64,000 nt of DNA from Pseudomonas sp. WS 5079 (lineage in GTDB: Bacteria; Pseudomonadota; Gammaproteobacteria; Pseudomonadales; Pseudomonadaceae). The notes under the pieces are model-generated. The model searched no databases. It was not told the origin of the DNA and saw only the letters and a program-made list of their open reading frames with translations. The stretch lies in assembly GCF_012985465.1 (NCBI RefSeq), contig NZ_JAAQWN010000002.1:434001-498000 (forward strand), given 5' to 3'. Shown here piece by piece: positions 26,568 through 39,776 of the stretch (position 1 is the stretch's first letter; each line of letters opens with the position of its first letter). Made by a program: the position numbers and the translations under genes.

Positions 26568-28067
26568 ATGAGTCAACGCCGCGCCCTTAACCTGCCTGCA
26601 CGCCCGGAGCTTTTGCTGATTCTGGGCAGTGGTCTCACAGTTACCCTGATCCTGATCATCGTTGCCGTGCTGCTGATCCGCGAACATGCCAGCACACTGC
26701 AGACCGCCCAGCGCTCCACCAGCAATATCACCCAGTTGATCAATGCCGATGTGCTGCGCAACGTCGAGCTCTATGACCTGGCGTTGCAAGGCCTGATTGC
26801 GGCAGCCGGCAAGGACATGTCAGGGCTGCCGGGGGATGTGCGGCACCAACTGCAATTCGACCAGTCCACTGCGGCGCCGTACAAAGGCGAAGTCTTGCTG
26901 CTGGACGCCCAGGGCGCGGTGCTTGCCGACTCATCCACACTGGCACCCACGCGGCGCAACTTCGCCAACCGCGACTATTTCCAGGTCCATCAACAGAACC
27001 CCGACGCCGGGCTGTTTATCAGCCGCCCGTTCAAGATCCGCTGTGATTGCGAGCAGATCTGGCGCATCGCCTTCAGCCGCCGCGTGACCGGGCCCGACGG
27101 TGAGTTTGCCGGGGTGGCCGTGGCGACCATGCGCCTGGCATATTTCGACCAATTGTTCAGCAGCCTGACCATCGGCAGCGGTAACACCATCAATCTGCTG
27201 AACAACCAGGGCATCCTGCTGGCCCAGCAACCCCTGCTCGAGAGGGACATGATCGACAAGGATCTGAGCTCACGCCCCAACTTCAAGCGCATGCTGCAAG
27301 AAGGCAGCGGCAGCTTCCGGGCCATCTCTGCGATCAGTGGCACCCCACGGCTCTACACCTTTACCAATGTGGGCCGGTTGCCATTGATCGTGGTAGTGGC
27401 CTTGGCCAGCGACGATGTATTCGCCGCCTGGCAACGCGCCGCGTGGCTGACGGCGGGGGCCACCGGGGTGTTGTGTGTGGGCCTGCTGTGGCTGAGCTGG
27501 ATGTTGCGCCTGGAACTGCGGCGTCGCTACCGTGCCGAGAAAGTACTGTCAGAACTGGCAGCCACCGACGGCCTGACCGGCCTGGCCAACCGCCGCATCC
27601 TCGACCAGCGCCTGGCCCTGGAATGGGAGCGCGCGCGCCGCTCGACCGAGCCCTTGGCCCTGTTGATGATCGACGTCGACCACTTCAAGGCCTTCAACGA
27701 CCGCCACGGCCACCAGGGCGGCGACGAAGCGTTGCGCAGCGTGGCACAGGTGATCGGCAGCCACATCCGCCGCCCGGCCGACCTCGCGGCGCGCTATGGC
27801 GGTGAAGAGTTTGCGGTGATCCTGCCGCATACCGACGCCAGCGGTGCCCGGGCGATTGCTGAGCGTATCCGCCAGGGGATCCAGCACTTGCCGCCGGTTG
27901 CGGGTGATAGTGAGCCAGTTACGGTGAGTATCGGCTTGAGCACCTGGGACAAACGCAGCAGCGCGTCATTGGAGCAGTTGCTGCTCAGTGCTGACCGGGC
28001 GTTGTATGAGGCGAAAAATAGTGGGCGCAACCGCGTGGTCGATGCGGCCACACTGCTGGCGCCTTGA
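26568..28067 (+). CDS. Membrane diguanylate cyclase with periplasmic dCache sensor
   Basis: A 499-residue protein. TM1 is at 14-37, a periplasmic double-Cache-like domain at about 40-285, TM2 at about 290-312 and a GGDEF domain at about 330-490. The active site GGEEF is at 411-415. An inhibitory RxxD (RPAD, 402-405) lies five residues before it, so product inhibition is expected. The sensor domain has a CDC motif (residues 159-161). It makes cyclic-di-GMP in response to an unknown periplasmic ligand. It is a single gene convergent with lpxC. Confidence 0.88.
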   Translation: MSQRRALNLPARPELLLILGSGLTVTLILIIVAVLLIREHASTLQTAQRSTSNITQLINADVLRNVELYDLALQGLIAAAGKDMSGLPGDVRHQLQFDQSTAAPYKGEVLLLDAQGAVLADSSTLAPTRRNFANRDYFQVHQQNPDAGLFISRPFKIRCDCEQIWRIAFSRRVTGPDGEFAGVAVATMRLAYFDQLFSSLTIGSGNTINLLNNQGILLAQQPLLERDMIDKDLSSRPNFKRMLQEGSGSFRAISAISGTPRLYTFTNVGRLPLIVVVALASDDVFAAWQRAAWLTAGATGVLCVGLLWLSWMLRLELRRRYRAEKVLSELAATDGLTGLANRRILDQRLALEWERARRSTEPLALLMIDVDHFKAFNDRHGHQGGDEALRSVAQVIGSHIRRPADLAARYGGEEFAVILPHTDASGARAIAERIRQGIQHLPPVAGDSEPVTVSIGLSTWDKRSSASLEQLLLSADRALYEAKNSGRNRVVDAATLLAP

Positions 28068-28068
28068 A

Positions 28069-28152
28069 TGTAGGAGCCGGCTGGCCGGCGATGGCGGCCG
28101 GATGGTCGGTGCAAGGTTCAGGGGCCTCATCGCCGGCAAGCCGGCTCCTACA
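28069..28152. repeat. REPIN
   Basis: TGTAGGAGCCGGCTGGCCGG starts at 28069 and the inverted unit GCCGGCAAGCCGGCTCCTAC ends near 28151, with a variable centre. It sits between the convergent cyclase and lpxC genes. Confidence 0.85.
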
Positions 28153-28168
28153 GCGGGATGTTTGCCAA

Positions 28169-28200
28169 TAAAAAAAGGCCACCCGAAGGCAGCCTTTAAA
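28169..28200 (-). terminator. Intrinsic terminator of the dcw/lpxC transcript
   Basis: Read on the minus strand, AAAGGCTGCC-TTCG-GGTGGCCTTT forms a 10-bp stem with two G-T pairs and a stable TTCG loop. A run of T follows. It lies just downstream of the lpxC stop. Confidence 0.8.
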
Positions 28201-28223
28201 AACTAAAGAAAGAGAGTTGTTAC

Positions 28224-29171
<948 letters not shown>

Positions 29172-29187
29172 TCAACAAAGGCTGGCG

Positions 29188-29196
29188 ATAATAGCA
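29188..29196 (-). promoter_or_regulatory. Extended -10 promoter of lpxC
   Basis: On the minus strand TGC-TATTAT forms an extended -10 about 50 bases upstream of the lpxC start. No good -35 is present, which extended -10 promoters can tolerate. Confidence 0.45.
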
Positions 29197-29247
29197 GACC
29201 AGACCTTTGCTGAACACCAATCACCTTCATAGCCCTGATACATTCCA

Positions 29248-30438
29248 TTAATCGGCCTGACGACGCAGGAAAGCCGGGATGTCCAGGTAGTCCAGATCAT
29301 CTTGCGGATTCGGGCTACGGGACGCCGCAGCACCGGCCTGGGCCTGGTTGCGCATCACGGTCGGACGATCCAGATCACGGTAGTTCACCGACGGCAGTTC
29401 CTGGCGAGCAGGTGCTGGAGCGGCGGCCGAGGCCTGGCTGGTGTGCACGGTATTGTCGATAACCTTCACAGGTTTCTCGATTTTTGCGCCCAGACCTGTG
29501 GCAACCACGGTCACATGCAGTTCGTCGCGCATGTCCGGATCGATAACGGTACCGACCTTGACCATCGCGTGCTCGGAAGCGAAGGCTTCGATGATGCTAC
29601 CCACGTCGGAGTACTCGCCCAGGGACAGGTCGGGACCGGCGGTGATGTTCACCAGGATGCCGCGTGCACCTTGCAGGTTCACGTCTTCCAGCAACGGGTT
29701 GCGGATGGCCGCTTCGGTCGCTTCACGTGCACGGTTAGGACCGCTGGCGCAGCCAGTGCCCATCATCGCCATGCCCATTTCGCTCATGACCGTACGTACG
29801 TCGGCAAAGTCGACGTTGATCATGCCCGGACGCTTGATGATGTCGGAGATACCGCGAACGGCACCGGCCAGGACGTCGTCAGCCTTGGCGAAAGCCGACA
29901 GCAGGCTTGCGTCTTTACCGAGGATGGTCAGCAGTTTTTCGTTGGGGATGGTGATCAACGAGTCAACGCTTTCAGACAGCAGACGGATACCTTCGTCGGC
30001 GATCTGCATGCGCTTGCGGCCTTCGAACGGGAACGGACGGGTCACGACTGCGACGGTCAGGATCCCCATTTCCTTGGCCACTTCGGCAATGATTGGCGCC
30101 GCACCGGTACCGGTACCGCCGCCCATGCCGGTGGTGATGAACACCATGTTGGTGCCTTGCAGCACTTCGGCAATACGCTCGCGGTCTTCCAGGGCGGCTT
30201 GACGGCCGACTTCCGGATTGGCGCCAGCGCCCAGGCCCTTGGTCACGGCTGTGCCCAATTGCAGGATGGTCCGCGCGCCGATGCTTTTGAGCGCCTGGGC
30301 ATCAGTGTTGGCGCAGATGAATTCAACGCCTTCAATGTTGCTCTTGACCATATGGTTGACAGCGTTGCCGCCGCCACCGCCGACACCGATTACTTTAATA
30401 ACCGGGCTTGCGGGGATGTTGTCTACGAGTTCGAACAT
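29248..30438 (-). CDS. ftsZ: Cell division GTPase FtsZ
   Basis: A 396-residue tubulin homologue that polymerises into the Z ring. The nucleotide motif GGGTGTGAAP is near residue 107. The T7 loop NVDFADVRTVM is near 207 and supplies the Asp that hydrolyses GTP of the next subunit. A variable linker follows (about 318-380), and the conserved C-terminal peptide DYLDIPAFLRRQAD binds FtsA/ZipA. A strong ribosome site GGAGAGGG precedes the ATG at 30438. Confidence 0.98.
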   Translation of the reverse strand: MFELVDNIPASPVIKVIGVGGGGGNAVNHMVKSNIEGVEFICANTDAQALKSIGARTILQLGTAVTKGLGAGANPEVGRQAALEDRERIAEVLQGTNMVFITTGMGGGTGTGAAPIIAEVAKEMGILTVAVVTRPFPFEGRKRMQIADEGIRLLSESVDSLITIPNEKLLTILGKDASLLSAFAKADDVLAGAVRGISDIIKRPGMINVDFADVRTVMSEMGMAMMGTGCASGPNRAREATEAAIRNPLLEDVNLQGARGILVNITAGPDLSLGEYSDVGSIIEAFASEHAMVKVGTVIDPDMRDELHVTVVATGLGAKIEKPVKVIDNTVHTSQASAAAPAPARQELPSVNYRDLDRPTVMRNQAQAGAAASRSPNPQDDLDYLDIPAFLRRQAD

Positions 30439-30502
30439 TTTCCCTCTCCTTCATTTCTCTAGTTTTTTCGCCTACTACTTGAAACGGTGTTGCGGTAAAT
30501 CT

Positions 30503-31762
30503 TTAGAAATTGCCCTTCACCCAAGCCTGCAGACGCTCCAGCAACGGCGCTTTGGGCTCGTCACTGCTATAGCTTTCGCGGCTGCCAATGCCCGACAGGG
30601 AAATGCCGTCGGTCTGCTTTTGCAGGCCATACAACAGCAAGCCCACACCGGTGGAATAAATCGGGTTGCGCACCACGTCGCCCAGGCCCTTGACGCCATG
30701 GGGCACGCCCAGGCGGACCGGCATGTGGAAGATTTCCTCGGCCAGTTCGACCGCGCCTTCCATCTTCGAGGTGCCACCGGTCAGCACGATGCCGGCCGGG
30801 ATTAAATCTTCGTAGCCACTGCGGCGCAGTTCAGCCTGGATCAGGGTGAACAGTTCGTCATAGCGCGGCTCGACCACTTCGGCCAGGGCCTGGCGCGACA
30901 GTTCGCGCGGTGGGCGGTCGCCCACGCTCGGCACCTTGATGGTTTCACCGGCACCGGCCAGCTTGGCCAGGGCGCAGGCGTAGCGGATCTTGATTTCTTC
31001 GGCGTACTGGGTCGGTGTACGCAGCGCCATGGCGATGTCGTTGGTCACCTGGTCACCGGCAATCGGGATCACGGCGGTGTGACGGATCGCACCCTCGGTG
31101 AAGATCGCGATATCGGTGGTGCCACCGCCGATGTCCACCAGGCACACGCCCAGCTCTTTTTCGTCGTCGGTCAGGACCGAGTAGGCCGAAGCCAGTTGCT
31201 CGAGAATGATGTCGTCGATTTCCAGGCCGCAGCGGCGCACGCATTTTTCAATGTTCTGTGCCGCATTCACCGCGCAAGTCACGACGTGGACCTTGGCTTC
31301 CAGGCGTACGCCCGACATGCCCAGGGGCTCACGCACGCCTTCCTGGTTATCGATCACGTAGTCCTGCGGCAAGGTGTGCAGCACACGCTGGTCAGCCGGG
31401 ATCGCCACAGCCTGGGCGGCGTCGAGGACGCGCTCAAGGTCGGCCGAGCTGACTTCACGGTCGCGAATCGCCACGATGCCGTGGGAGTTCAGGCTGCGGA
31501 TGTGATTGCCCGCCACACCGACGAACGCCGAGTGAATCCGGCAGCCGGCCATCAGTTGCGCTTCTTCGATGGCGCGCTGGATCGATTGCACGGTGGATTC
31601 AATGTTGACCACCACGCCCTTCTTCAGGCCCCGGGACGGATGCGTGCCGATTCCGACGATTTCCAGCGTGCCGTCGTCCGCGACCTCGCCTACCAGCGCC
31701 ACCACCTTGGAGGTGCCGATATCGAGACCGACGATCATTTTGCCGCTTTGCACGTTTGCCAT
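30503..31762 (-). CDS. ftsA: Cell division protein FtsA
   Basis: A 419-residue actin-like ATPase that tethers FtsZ to the membrane. The phosphate-1 motif VGLDIGTSKV is at residues 12-21. The phosphate-2 motif VDIGGGTTDIA is near 205 and the adenosine motif VLTGGTSKMEG near 335. The C-terminal amphipathic helix LLERLQAWVKGNF is the membrane anchor. It lies 15 bases after ftsQ. Confidence 0.98.
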   Translation of the reverse strand: MANVQSGKMIVGLDIGTSKVVALVGEVADDGTLEIVGIGTHPSRGLKKGVVVNIESTVQSIQRAIEEAQLMAGCRIHSAFVGVAGNHIRSLNSHGIVAIRDREVSSADLERVLDAAQAVAIPADQRVLHTLPQDYVIDNQEGVREPLGMSGVRLEAKVHVVTCAVNAAQNIEKCVRRCGLEIDDIILEQLASAYSVLTDDEKELGVCLVDIGGGTTDIAIFTEGAIRHTAVIPIAGDQVTNDIAMALRTPTQYAEEIKIRYACALAKLAGAGETIKVPSVGDRPPRELSRQALAEVVEPRYDELFTLIQAELRRSGYEDLIPAGIVLTGGTSKMEGAVELAEEIFHMPVRLGVPHGVKGLGDVVRNPIYSTGVGLLLYGLQKQTDGISLSGIGSRESYSSDEPKAPLLERLQAWVKGNF

Positions 31763-31777
31763 GGGTCCTGCCTCTTC

Positions 31778-32644
31778 TTAATTCTTCGCGACAGCGGGCT
31801 GCGCTGTCGTGGGCGCAGCCGGTTCGCGCCAGCTAACGGCAAGGCCGTTGGCGTAACGCAGGTCGATGCTCGCAATGTTCGTAATCTGTTCTTTCAAGGT
31901 TTTGTCGTAGATGGCGATAAAGCGGCGCATCTTCTCCACCAAGTGGTCGCGTCCCAGCAACAACTCGATGCCCGGGCCGGAACTGCCTGCCCCGGTGGTC
32001 AAAAACCAACTGCCCCGTTCGCGCAATTCCAGGCGCGCAATGGAGAAGCCCAGTGGCCGCAGCATCTGGCTCAACGCCTGGTACTGCTGCATCACTTGCT
32101 GCTGTGCCCGTTGTGGTCCGAACAACTGCGGCAAATGCTCGTAGTTGGCCAGCTCACGCGGGTTGAACGCCTGGCCCTGGTTGTTCAACAGCGCTTCGTC
32201 GCCCCAACGGGCCACGGGCAGTTGTTCTTCCAGGCGGATCGTCACTTGATCCGGCCACACGCGCCGTACTTCGGCGTGGGCAATCCACGGCATCTGTTCC
32301 AGTTCGGCACGCATGCCGGCCAGGTCGATGGTGAAGAAGCTCGCCGCGACAAAAGGCGCGATCCGCTGCTGCACCGCTTGCTGGCTGATGTAGCTCAAGT
32401 CGCCCTGCACGCTGATCTTGGTGATCGGGCGGTCGGCATACGGCAACAGGCGCTGTGCACCTTCATAGGTGCCAAAGCCCAACGCCACCAACAGCACCGG
32501 CCAGAACAGGGCCTTGAGAAAACCAAAGTTGGCTTTCGGCAGGCGCGCCGACATCGGCTCTTTAGCCACCATTCGACTGGCACCACGCGGCACCGGCTTG
32601 CGGCCGGGTGCGGGTTGCTGATGACGAAGCGATGCGCCTTGCAT
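31778..32644 (-). CDS. ftsQ: Cell division protein FtsQ
   Basis: A 288-residue bitopic protein from the ATG at 32644. This start sits 4 bases after the ddlB stop and gives the usual Pseudomonas N-terminus ([16 protein letters not shown]). A basic cytoplasmic tail is followed by one membrane helix (about 42-60). A POTRA domain (about 70-138, [20 protein letters not shown]) and a beta domain follow. It forms the FtsQLB complex, which controls FtsW/FtsI. Longer in-frame starts would lie within ddlB and are unlikely. Confidence 0.95.
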   Translation of the reverse strand: MQGASLRHQQPAPGRKPVPRGASRMVAKEPMSARLPKANFGFLKALFWPVLLVALGFGTYEGAQRLLPYADRPITKISVQGDLSYISQQAVQQRIAPFVAASFFTIDLAGMRAELEQMPWIAHAEVRRVWPDQVTIRLEEQLPVARWGDEALLNNQGQAFNPRELANYEHLPQLFGPQRAQQQVMQQYQALSQMLRPLGFSIARLELRERGSWFLTTGAGSSGPGIELLLGRDHLVEKMRRFIAIYDKTLKEQITNIASIDLRYANGLAVSWREPAAPTTAQPAVAKN

Positions 32645-32648
32645 GGTC

Positions 32649-35060
<2,412 letters not shown>

Positions 35061-35068
<8 letters not shown>

Positions 35069-36131
35069 GGGCCACCTCCAGGCAGATATCGACCACGCTG
35101 CGGGTGGCGTCGGGTTTGGCCAGGCGGCTTGCGGTGCTCGCCATGCTGTTCAGTCGTTCGGGTTGCATCAAAACCTCAGTCAGGCGTGCGGCCAGATCGG
35201 CGGCGCCAGTCGTTCTTTGCGGCAGCAGGAAGGCAGCGCCCTCCCCGGCCAAATATTCGGCGTTGCGGGTCTGGTGATCGTCGATCGCATGGGGCAAGGG
35301 CACCAGCAAGGACGGCAGACCGGCGGCGGCCAGTTCACTGACGGTCAACGCACCTGCGCGACAGACCACCAGGTCGGCCCAGCCATAGGCATGGGCCATG
35401 TCTTTGATGAAGGGCTCTACGGTCGCCTCGACACCGGCCTCGCGATAGCGGGCGGCGGTCACTTCATCGTGATTCTTGCCTGCCTGATGGAAGATCTCGG
35501 GACGCAGCTCCACAGGCAGCTGCGCCAATGCCTGCGGCAGCAGTTTGTTCAGCGGCTCGGCGCCCAGGCTTCCACCGAGGATCAGCAGATGCGCCTTGCG
35601 CCCGGCCAGGGCCTGGCGGGCAATGTCCATGAACAGTTCGGTACGCACCGGGTTGCCGGTGGTGCGGCGCTTGTCCATGGCCGCAAACGTATTCGGGAAC
35701 GCCTCGCAGACCCGTGCCGCCAACGGCGCCAACAGCCTGTTGGCAGTACCGGCCACAGCGTTTTGCTCGTGGACGATCACCGGCACACCGGCCAAGCGCG
35801 CGGCCACACCGCCGGGACCGGTGACATAGCCACCAAAGCCCAGCACGCAGACCGGCTTCAATTCGCGAATGACCTTGCGCGCCTGCCACACAGCCTTGAG
35901 CAACACGAACGGCGCCTTGAGCAGGGACAATTTGCTCTTGCCGCGCAGGCCGCTGACGTTGATCAGATGCAGGCGCAAACCGGCCGCCGGGACCAGTTCA
36001 TTTTCAATGCCACGGGGCGTGCCCAGCCAATGCACGGTGTAGCCACGGGCCTGGAACTCACGGGCACAGGCCAGCGCCGGGAACACGTGGCCGCCGGTGC
36101 CGCCGGCCATGATCAGCACGTTAGCGCCCAT
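35061..36131 (-). CDS. murG: UDP-GlcNAc transferase MurG
   Basis: A 356-residue GT-B glycosyltransferase on the inner face of the membrane that turns lipid I into lipid II. The ATG at 36131 gives [20 protein letters not shown], the conserved N-terminal G-loop. A second loop, [11 protein letters not shown], is near 190, and the UDP-GlcNAc site is in [18 protein letters not shown] near 265. It overlaps the ftsW end by 11 bases. Confidence 0.97.
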
Positions 36132-37344
36132 GGGTCGGCTCCTCGGCAAAATCGCTCTCGCTGAATTCCATTTCTTCGCTGCCCAAATGGGTTCGACTCT
36201 CCCACTCGATACGCAGTAACAAGCCGAGACAGGCACAGCAGATCACCAACGAGCTGCCACCGTAGCTGAGGAACGGCAAGGTCAGGCCCTTGGTCGGCAG
36301 CAAGCCAACGTTCACGCCAATGTTGATCAAGAACTGGCCGATCCACAGGAAGGCCAGGCCGTACGCCACATAGGCGGCAAAGAATTGTTTGGCTTTCTCG
36401 GCCCACAGGCCGATGTACATGGCCCGCACACAGACGAACACGAACAGCCCGACGGTGACCAGGGAGCCAACCACGCCCAGCTCTTCGGCCAGTACCGAGA
36501 ACACGAAGTCGGTATGGGCTTCCGGCAGGTAGAACTGCTTCTGCACACTGTTGCCCAGGCCCACGCCCAGCCACTCGCCGCGACCGAAGGCAATCAGCGC
36601 CTGGGTCAACTGGTAGCCGGAACCGAACTGGTCGGACCAGGGGTCGGTAAAGGTGATCAGACGCGCCATCCGATAGGGTTGCGCCTGCACCAAGATCGTT
36701 ACGGCCGCCACGGCGAGCCCGACCATCAGGGCAAAGCGGAACAAGCCCACCCCACCGAGGAACAGCATCGCGGCGGCGGCGCCCATCATCACCACGGTGG
36801 CGCCGAAGTCCGGCTCCATCAGCAACAGGCCAGCCATGGGCAGCAGCACGATGAAGGGCTTGAAGAAGCCCATCCAGCTTTCCCGCACTTCTTTCTGGCG
36901 ACGCACCAGGTAGCCCGCCAGGTAAATCACCACGAAGACCTTGGCGATTTCCGACGGCTGCACGTTGAACGCGCCGAAGCCGATCCAGCGCATCGACCCA
37001 TTCACCTCGCGACCGATGCCGGGGACGATCACCATCACCAGCAGGCCGAAGGCGCCAATCAGCATCAGCCAACCCAGGCGCTGCCAGGTGGCGATGGGAA
37101 TCATCATGGTGACGATGCACGCACCGAGGCCGATCACCAGGTAAATCAGGTGGCGGATCATGTGGTACAGGGTGTTGCCCGACTGTACGGCGGCCACTTC
37201 CGAGGACGCCGAGGTGATCATCACCAGGCCCAGGCCCAGCAGCGCCAGGCAACCGGCGAGCATTGGGAAGTCGAGGTCGATCCCGCGCCCAGTGATGATC
37301 GGCGATGGGTACGGCTTGATAATGTTCTTCAGGTCCAGACTCAT
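36121..37344 (-). CDS. ftsW: Peptidoglycan glycosyltransferase FtsW
   Basis: A 407-residue SEDS protein with about ten membrane helices. It polymerises septal glycan with FtsI. The catalytic Asp region is the large loop after WSDQFGSGYQLTQALIAFGRG, and the signature PTKGLTLPFLSYGGSS lies near the C-terminus. The ATG at 37344 overlaps the murD stop, and the codons upstream are within murD, so longer starts are rejected. Confidence 0.96.
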   Translation of the reverse strand: MSLDLKNIIKPYPSPIITGRGIDLDFPMLAGCLALLGLGLVMITSASSEVAAVQSGNTLYHMIRHLIYLVIGLGACIVTMMIPIATWQRLGWLMLIGAFGLLVMVIVPGIGREVNGSMRWIGFGAFNVQPSEIAKVFVVIYLAGYLVRRQKEVRESWMGFFKPFIVLLPMAGLLLMEPDFGATVVMMGAAAAMLFLGGVGLFRFALMVGLAVAAVTILVQAQPYRMARLITFTDPWSDQFGSGYQLTQALIAFGRGEWLGVGLGNSVQKQFYLPEAHTDFVFSVLAEELGVVGSLVTVGLFVFVCVRAMYIGLWAEKAKQFFAAYVAYGLAFLWIGQFLINIGVNVGLLPTKGLTLPFLSYGGSSLVICCACLGLLLRIEWESRTHLGSEEMEFSESDFAEEPTHGR

Positions 37345-38687
37345 GCCAAGCCCTCCACGGCGCGGGCGAACAACTGGCCGCGCTCTTCGTAGTTCTTGAA
37401 CATGTCGAAACTGGCGCAGGCCGGCGACAGCAGCACCGCATCGCCGGGCTGGGCCAGGGCGCGGCACTGAGCGATGGCATCGTCCAGGGAGGTGGCGCGC
37501 ACTTGCGGCACCGCGTCACCCAGGGCGGCGGCGATCAAGTCGCTGTCACGACCCATCAGCACCACGGCACAGCAATGAGCAGCCACCGGGCCCTTGAGGT
37601 CCTTGAAGTCGGCACCCTTGCCATCGCCACCGGCGATTAGCAGCAGTTTGCCGTCGATATCGGCCCCCAGGCCTTCGATGGCGGCCAGCGCGGCGCCGAC
37701 ATTGGTGGCCTTGGAATCGTTGTAGTAGCTCACGCCATCCAGGTCGCGCACCCACTGGCAGCGGTGTTCGAGGCCGGCGAAGGTGCGCAGGCTCGACAGC
37801 ATCGCGTCGAACGGCAAGCCGACCGCATGCCCCAACGCCAACGCCGCGAGGGCATTGGACTGGTTGTGGGCGCCACGGATCTTCAGTTCACGCACCGGCA
37901 TCAGGTTCTGGAATTCGAAGGCCAGGTATTTCTCGCCATTCTCTTCACGGATACCAAAGGCCTTGAAATCGGGTTTGCTCAGGCCGAAGGTCCAGCATGG
38001 CAGGCCCTCGCCCATCAACGGACGGCTCAGGGCATCCTGGCGGTTGACCACTACCTGGCGCGCACCACGGAAGATCCGGTGCTTGGCCAGGTGATAAGCC
38101 GGCAGGCCGCTGTAGCGGTCCATATGGTCTTCGCTGACGTTCAACACGGTGGCCACTTCGGCGCCGAGTTGATCGGTGGTCTCCAGTTGGAAGCTCGACA
38201 ACTCCATGACGTACAGCTCGATATCGTCGCTGAGCAAATCCAGCGCCGGCGTACCCAGGTTACCGCCCACGGCCACGCGCTTGCCGGCCGCAGCCGCCAT
38301 TTCGCCAACCAGGGTGGTGACGGTGCTCTTGGCGTTGGAACCGCTGATCGCCACGATGGGCGCCTTGGCGTTACGCGCAAACAGTTCGATATCGCCGGAC
38401 AACTTCACGCCACGCGCCGCTGCCGCTTGCAGGGCCGGGGTCGCCAGGGCCAGGCCGGGGCTCACGTAGAGCTCGTCGGCACGGCACAGAAACTCGACAT
38501 CCAACTCGCCACAACGCACTTCCACGTGCGGGTAGTCACGGCGCAGCGTGACCAGCTCCGGTGGATTTTCCCGCGTATCGGCCACGGCAAACGACGTGCC
38601 CCGGTTCGCCAGGAAGCGAACCAGGGACATGCCGCTCTTGCCGAGGCCGACAACGATGCGGAAGTGGTCTGAAGCGATCAGGGACAC
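37341..38687 (-). CDS. murD: UDP-MurNAc-L-alanine--D-glutamate ligase
   Basis: A 448-residue Mur ligase starting with GTG. The N-terminal FRIVVGLGKSGMSLVRFL binds UDP. The ATP loop is the Pseudomonas variant SGSNAKSTVTTLVGE near 115. YNDSKATNVGAA near 315 and LLSPACASFDMFKNYEERG near 425 are conserved. It adds D-Glu to the stem peptide. It follows mraY by 6 bases. Confidence 0.97.
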   Translation of the reverse strand: MSLIASDHFRIVVGLGKSGMSLVRFLANRGTSFAVADTRENPPELVTLRRDYPHVEVRCGELDVEFLCRADELYVSPGLALATPALQAAAARGVKLSGDIELFARNAKAPIVAISGSNAKSTVTTLVGEMAAAAGKRVAVGGNLGTPALDLLSDDIELYVMELSSFQLETTDQLGAEVATVLNVSEDHMDRYSGLPAYHLAKHRIFRGARQVVVNRQDALSRPLMGEGLPCWTFGLSKPDFKAFGIREENGEKYLAFEFQNLMPVRELKIRGAHNQSNALAALALGHAVGLPFDAMLSSLRTFAGLEHRCQWVRDLDGVSYYNDSKATNVGAALAAIEGLGADIDGKLLLIAGGDGKGADFKDLKGPVAAHCCAVVLMGRDSDLIAAALGDAVPQVRATSLDDAIAQCRALAQPGDAVLLSPACASFDMFKNYEERGQLFARAVEGLA

Positions 38688-38693
38688 TCGTTT

Positions 38694-39776
38694 CTACCTC
38701 AGTTTCAGGGTGGCAAGGCCAACCAGCACAAGAATCACGGTGATGATCCAGAAACGGACGATCACCCGTGGCTCCGGCCAGCCCTTGAGTTCAAAGTGGT
38801 GATGAATCGGCGCCATGCGAAACACGCGGCGGCCGGTCAACTTGAAGGACGCAACCTGGATCACCACCGACAGGGTCTCCATCACGAACACGCCGCCCAT
38901 GATGAACAGGACGATTTCCTGGCGCACGATCACGGCAATGGTGCCCAGGGCCGCACCCAGCGCCAGGGCGCCGACGTCGCCCATGAACACCTGGGCCGGA
39001 TAGGTGTTGAACCACAGGAAGCCCAGCCCGGCACCGATCAGCGCGCCGCAGAACACAATCAATTCACCCGCGCCCGGTACATACGGGATCAGCAGGTATT
39101 CAGCGAATTTCACGTTACCCGACAGGTAGCAGAAGATGCCCAGGGCGCCGCCCACCATGACGGTCGGCATGATCGCCAGGCCATCAAGGCCATCGGTCAG
39201 GTTGACCGCGTTGCTGGAGCCGACGATCACAAAGTAGGTCAGCACCACGAAGCCAATGCCCAGCGGGATACTGGCGTCCTTGAGCATCGGGAAAATCAGG
39301 GTGGTTTCCACCGCGCTTGGCGCAGTCATATAAAGGAAGATCGCCGCGCCCAGGCCGAACACCGACTGCCAGAAGTATTTCCAGCGGCTTGGCAGGCCCT
39401 TGGAGTTCTTCTCGATCACCTTGCGGTAGTCATCGACCCAGCCGATGGCGCCGAACAGCAGGGTCACCAGCAACACCACCCAGACGTAGCGGTTGGCCAG
39501 GTCGGCCCAGAGCAAGGTGCTGATGCCGATGGACGACAGGATCAACGCACCGCCCATGGTCGGTGTGCCGGACTTGGACAGGTGCGACTGTGGGCCGTCA
39601 TTGCGCACGGACTGGCCGATCTGCAGGTTTTGCAGGGTACGGATCATCCATGGCCCGAGAAACAGCGACAAACACAGCGCGGTCAGCACACCCAGGATCC
39701 CGCGCAGGGTCAGGTACTGAAAGACCGCGAAGCCTTTGTGGAACTGTTGCAGATACTCAGCCAGCAGCAGCAGCAT
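38694..39776 (-). CDS. mraY: Phospho-MurNAc-pentapeptide transferase MraY
   Basis: A 360-residue integral membrane enzyme with about ten helices, making lipid I from UDP-MurNAc-pentapeptide and undecaprenyl phosphate. Catalytic Asp residues lie in GWVDDYRK (near 115) and [10 protein letters not shown] (near 193). The magnesium and uridine motif [11 protein letters not shown] and the [11 protein letters not shown] loop are present. The ATG at 39776 overlaps the murF stop by one base. Confidence 0.97.
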   Translation of the reverse strand: MLLLLAEYLQQFHKGFAVFQYLTLRGILGVLTALCLSLFLGPWMIRTLQNLQIGQSVRNDGPQSHLSKSGTPTMGGALILSSIGISTLLWADLANRYVWVVLLVTLLFGAIGWVDDYRKVIEKNSKGLPSRWKYFWQSVFGLGAAIFLYMTAPSAVETTLIFPMLKDASIPLGIGFVVLTYFVIVGSSNAVNLTDGLDGLAIMPTVMVGGALGIFCYLSGNVKFAEYLLIPYVPGAGELIVFCGALIGAGLGFLWFNTYPAQVFMGDVGALALGAALGTIAVIVRQEIVLFIMGGVFVMETLSVVIQVASFKLTGRRVFRMAPIHHHFELKGWPEPRVIVRFWIITVILVLVGLATLKLR

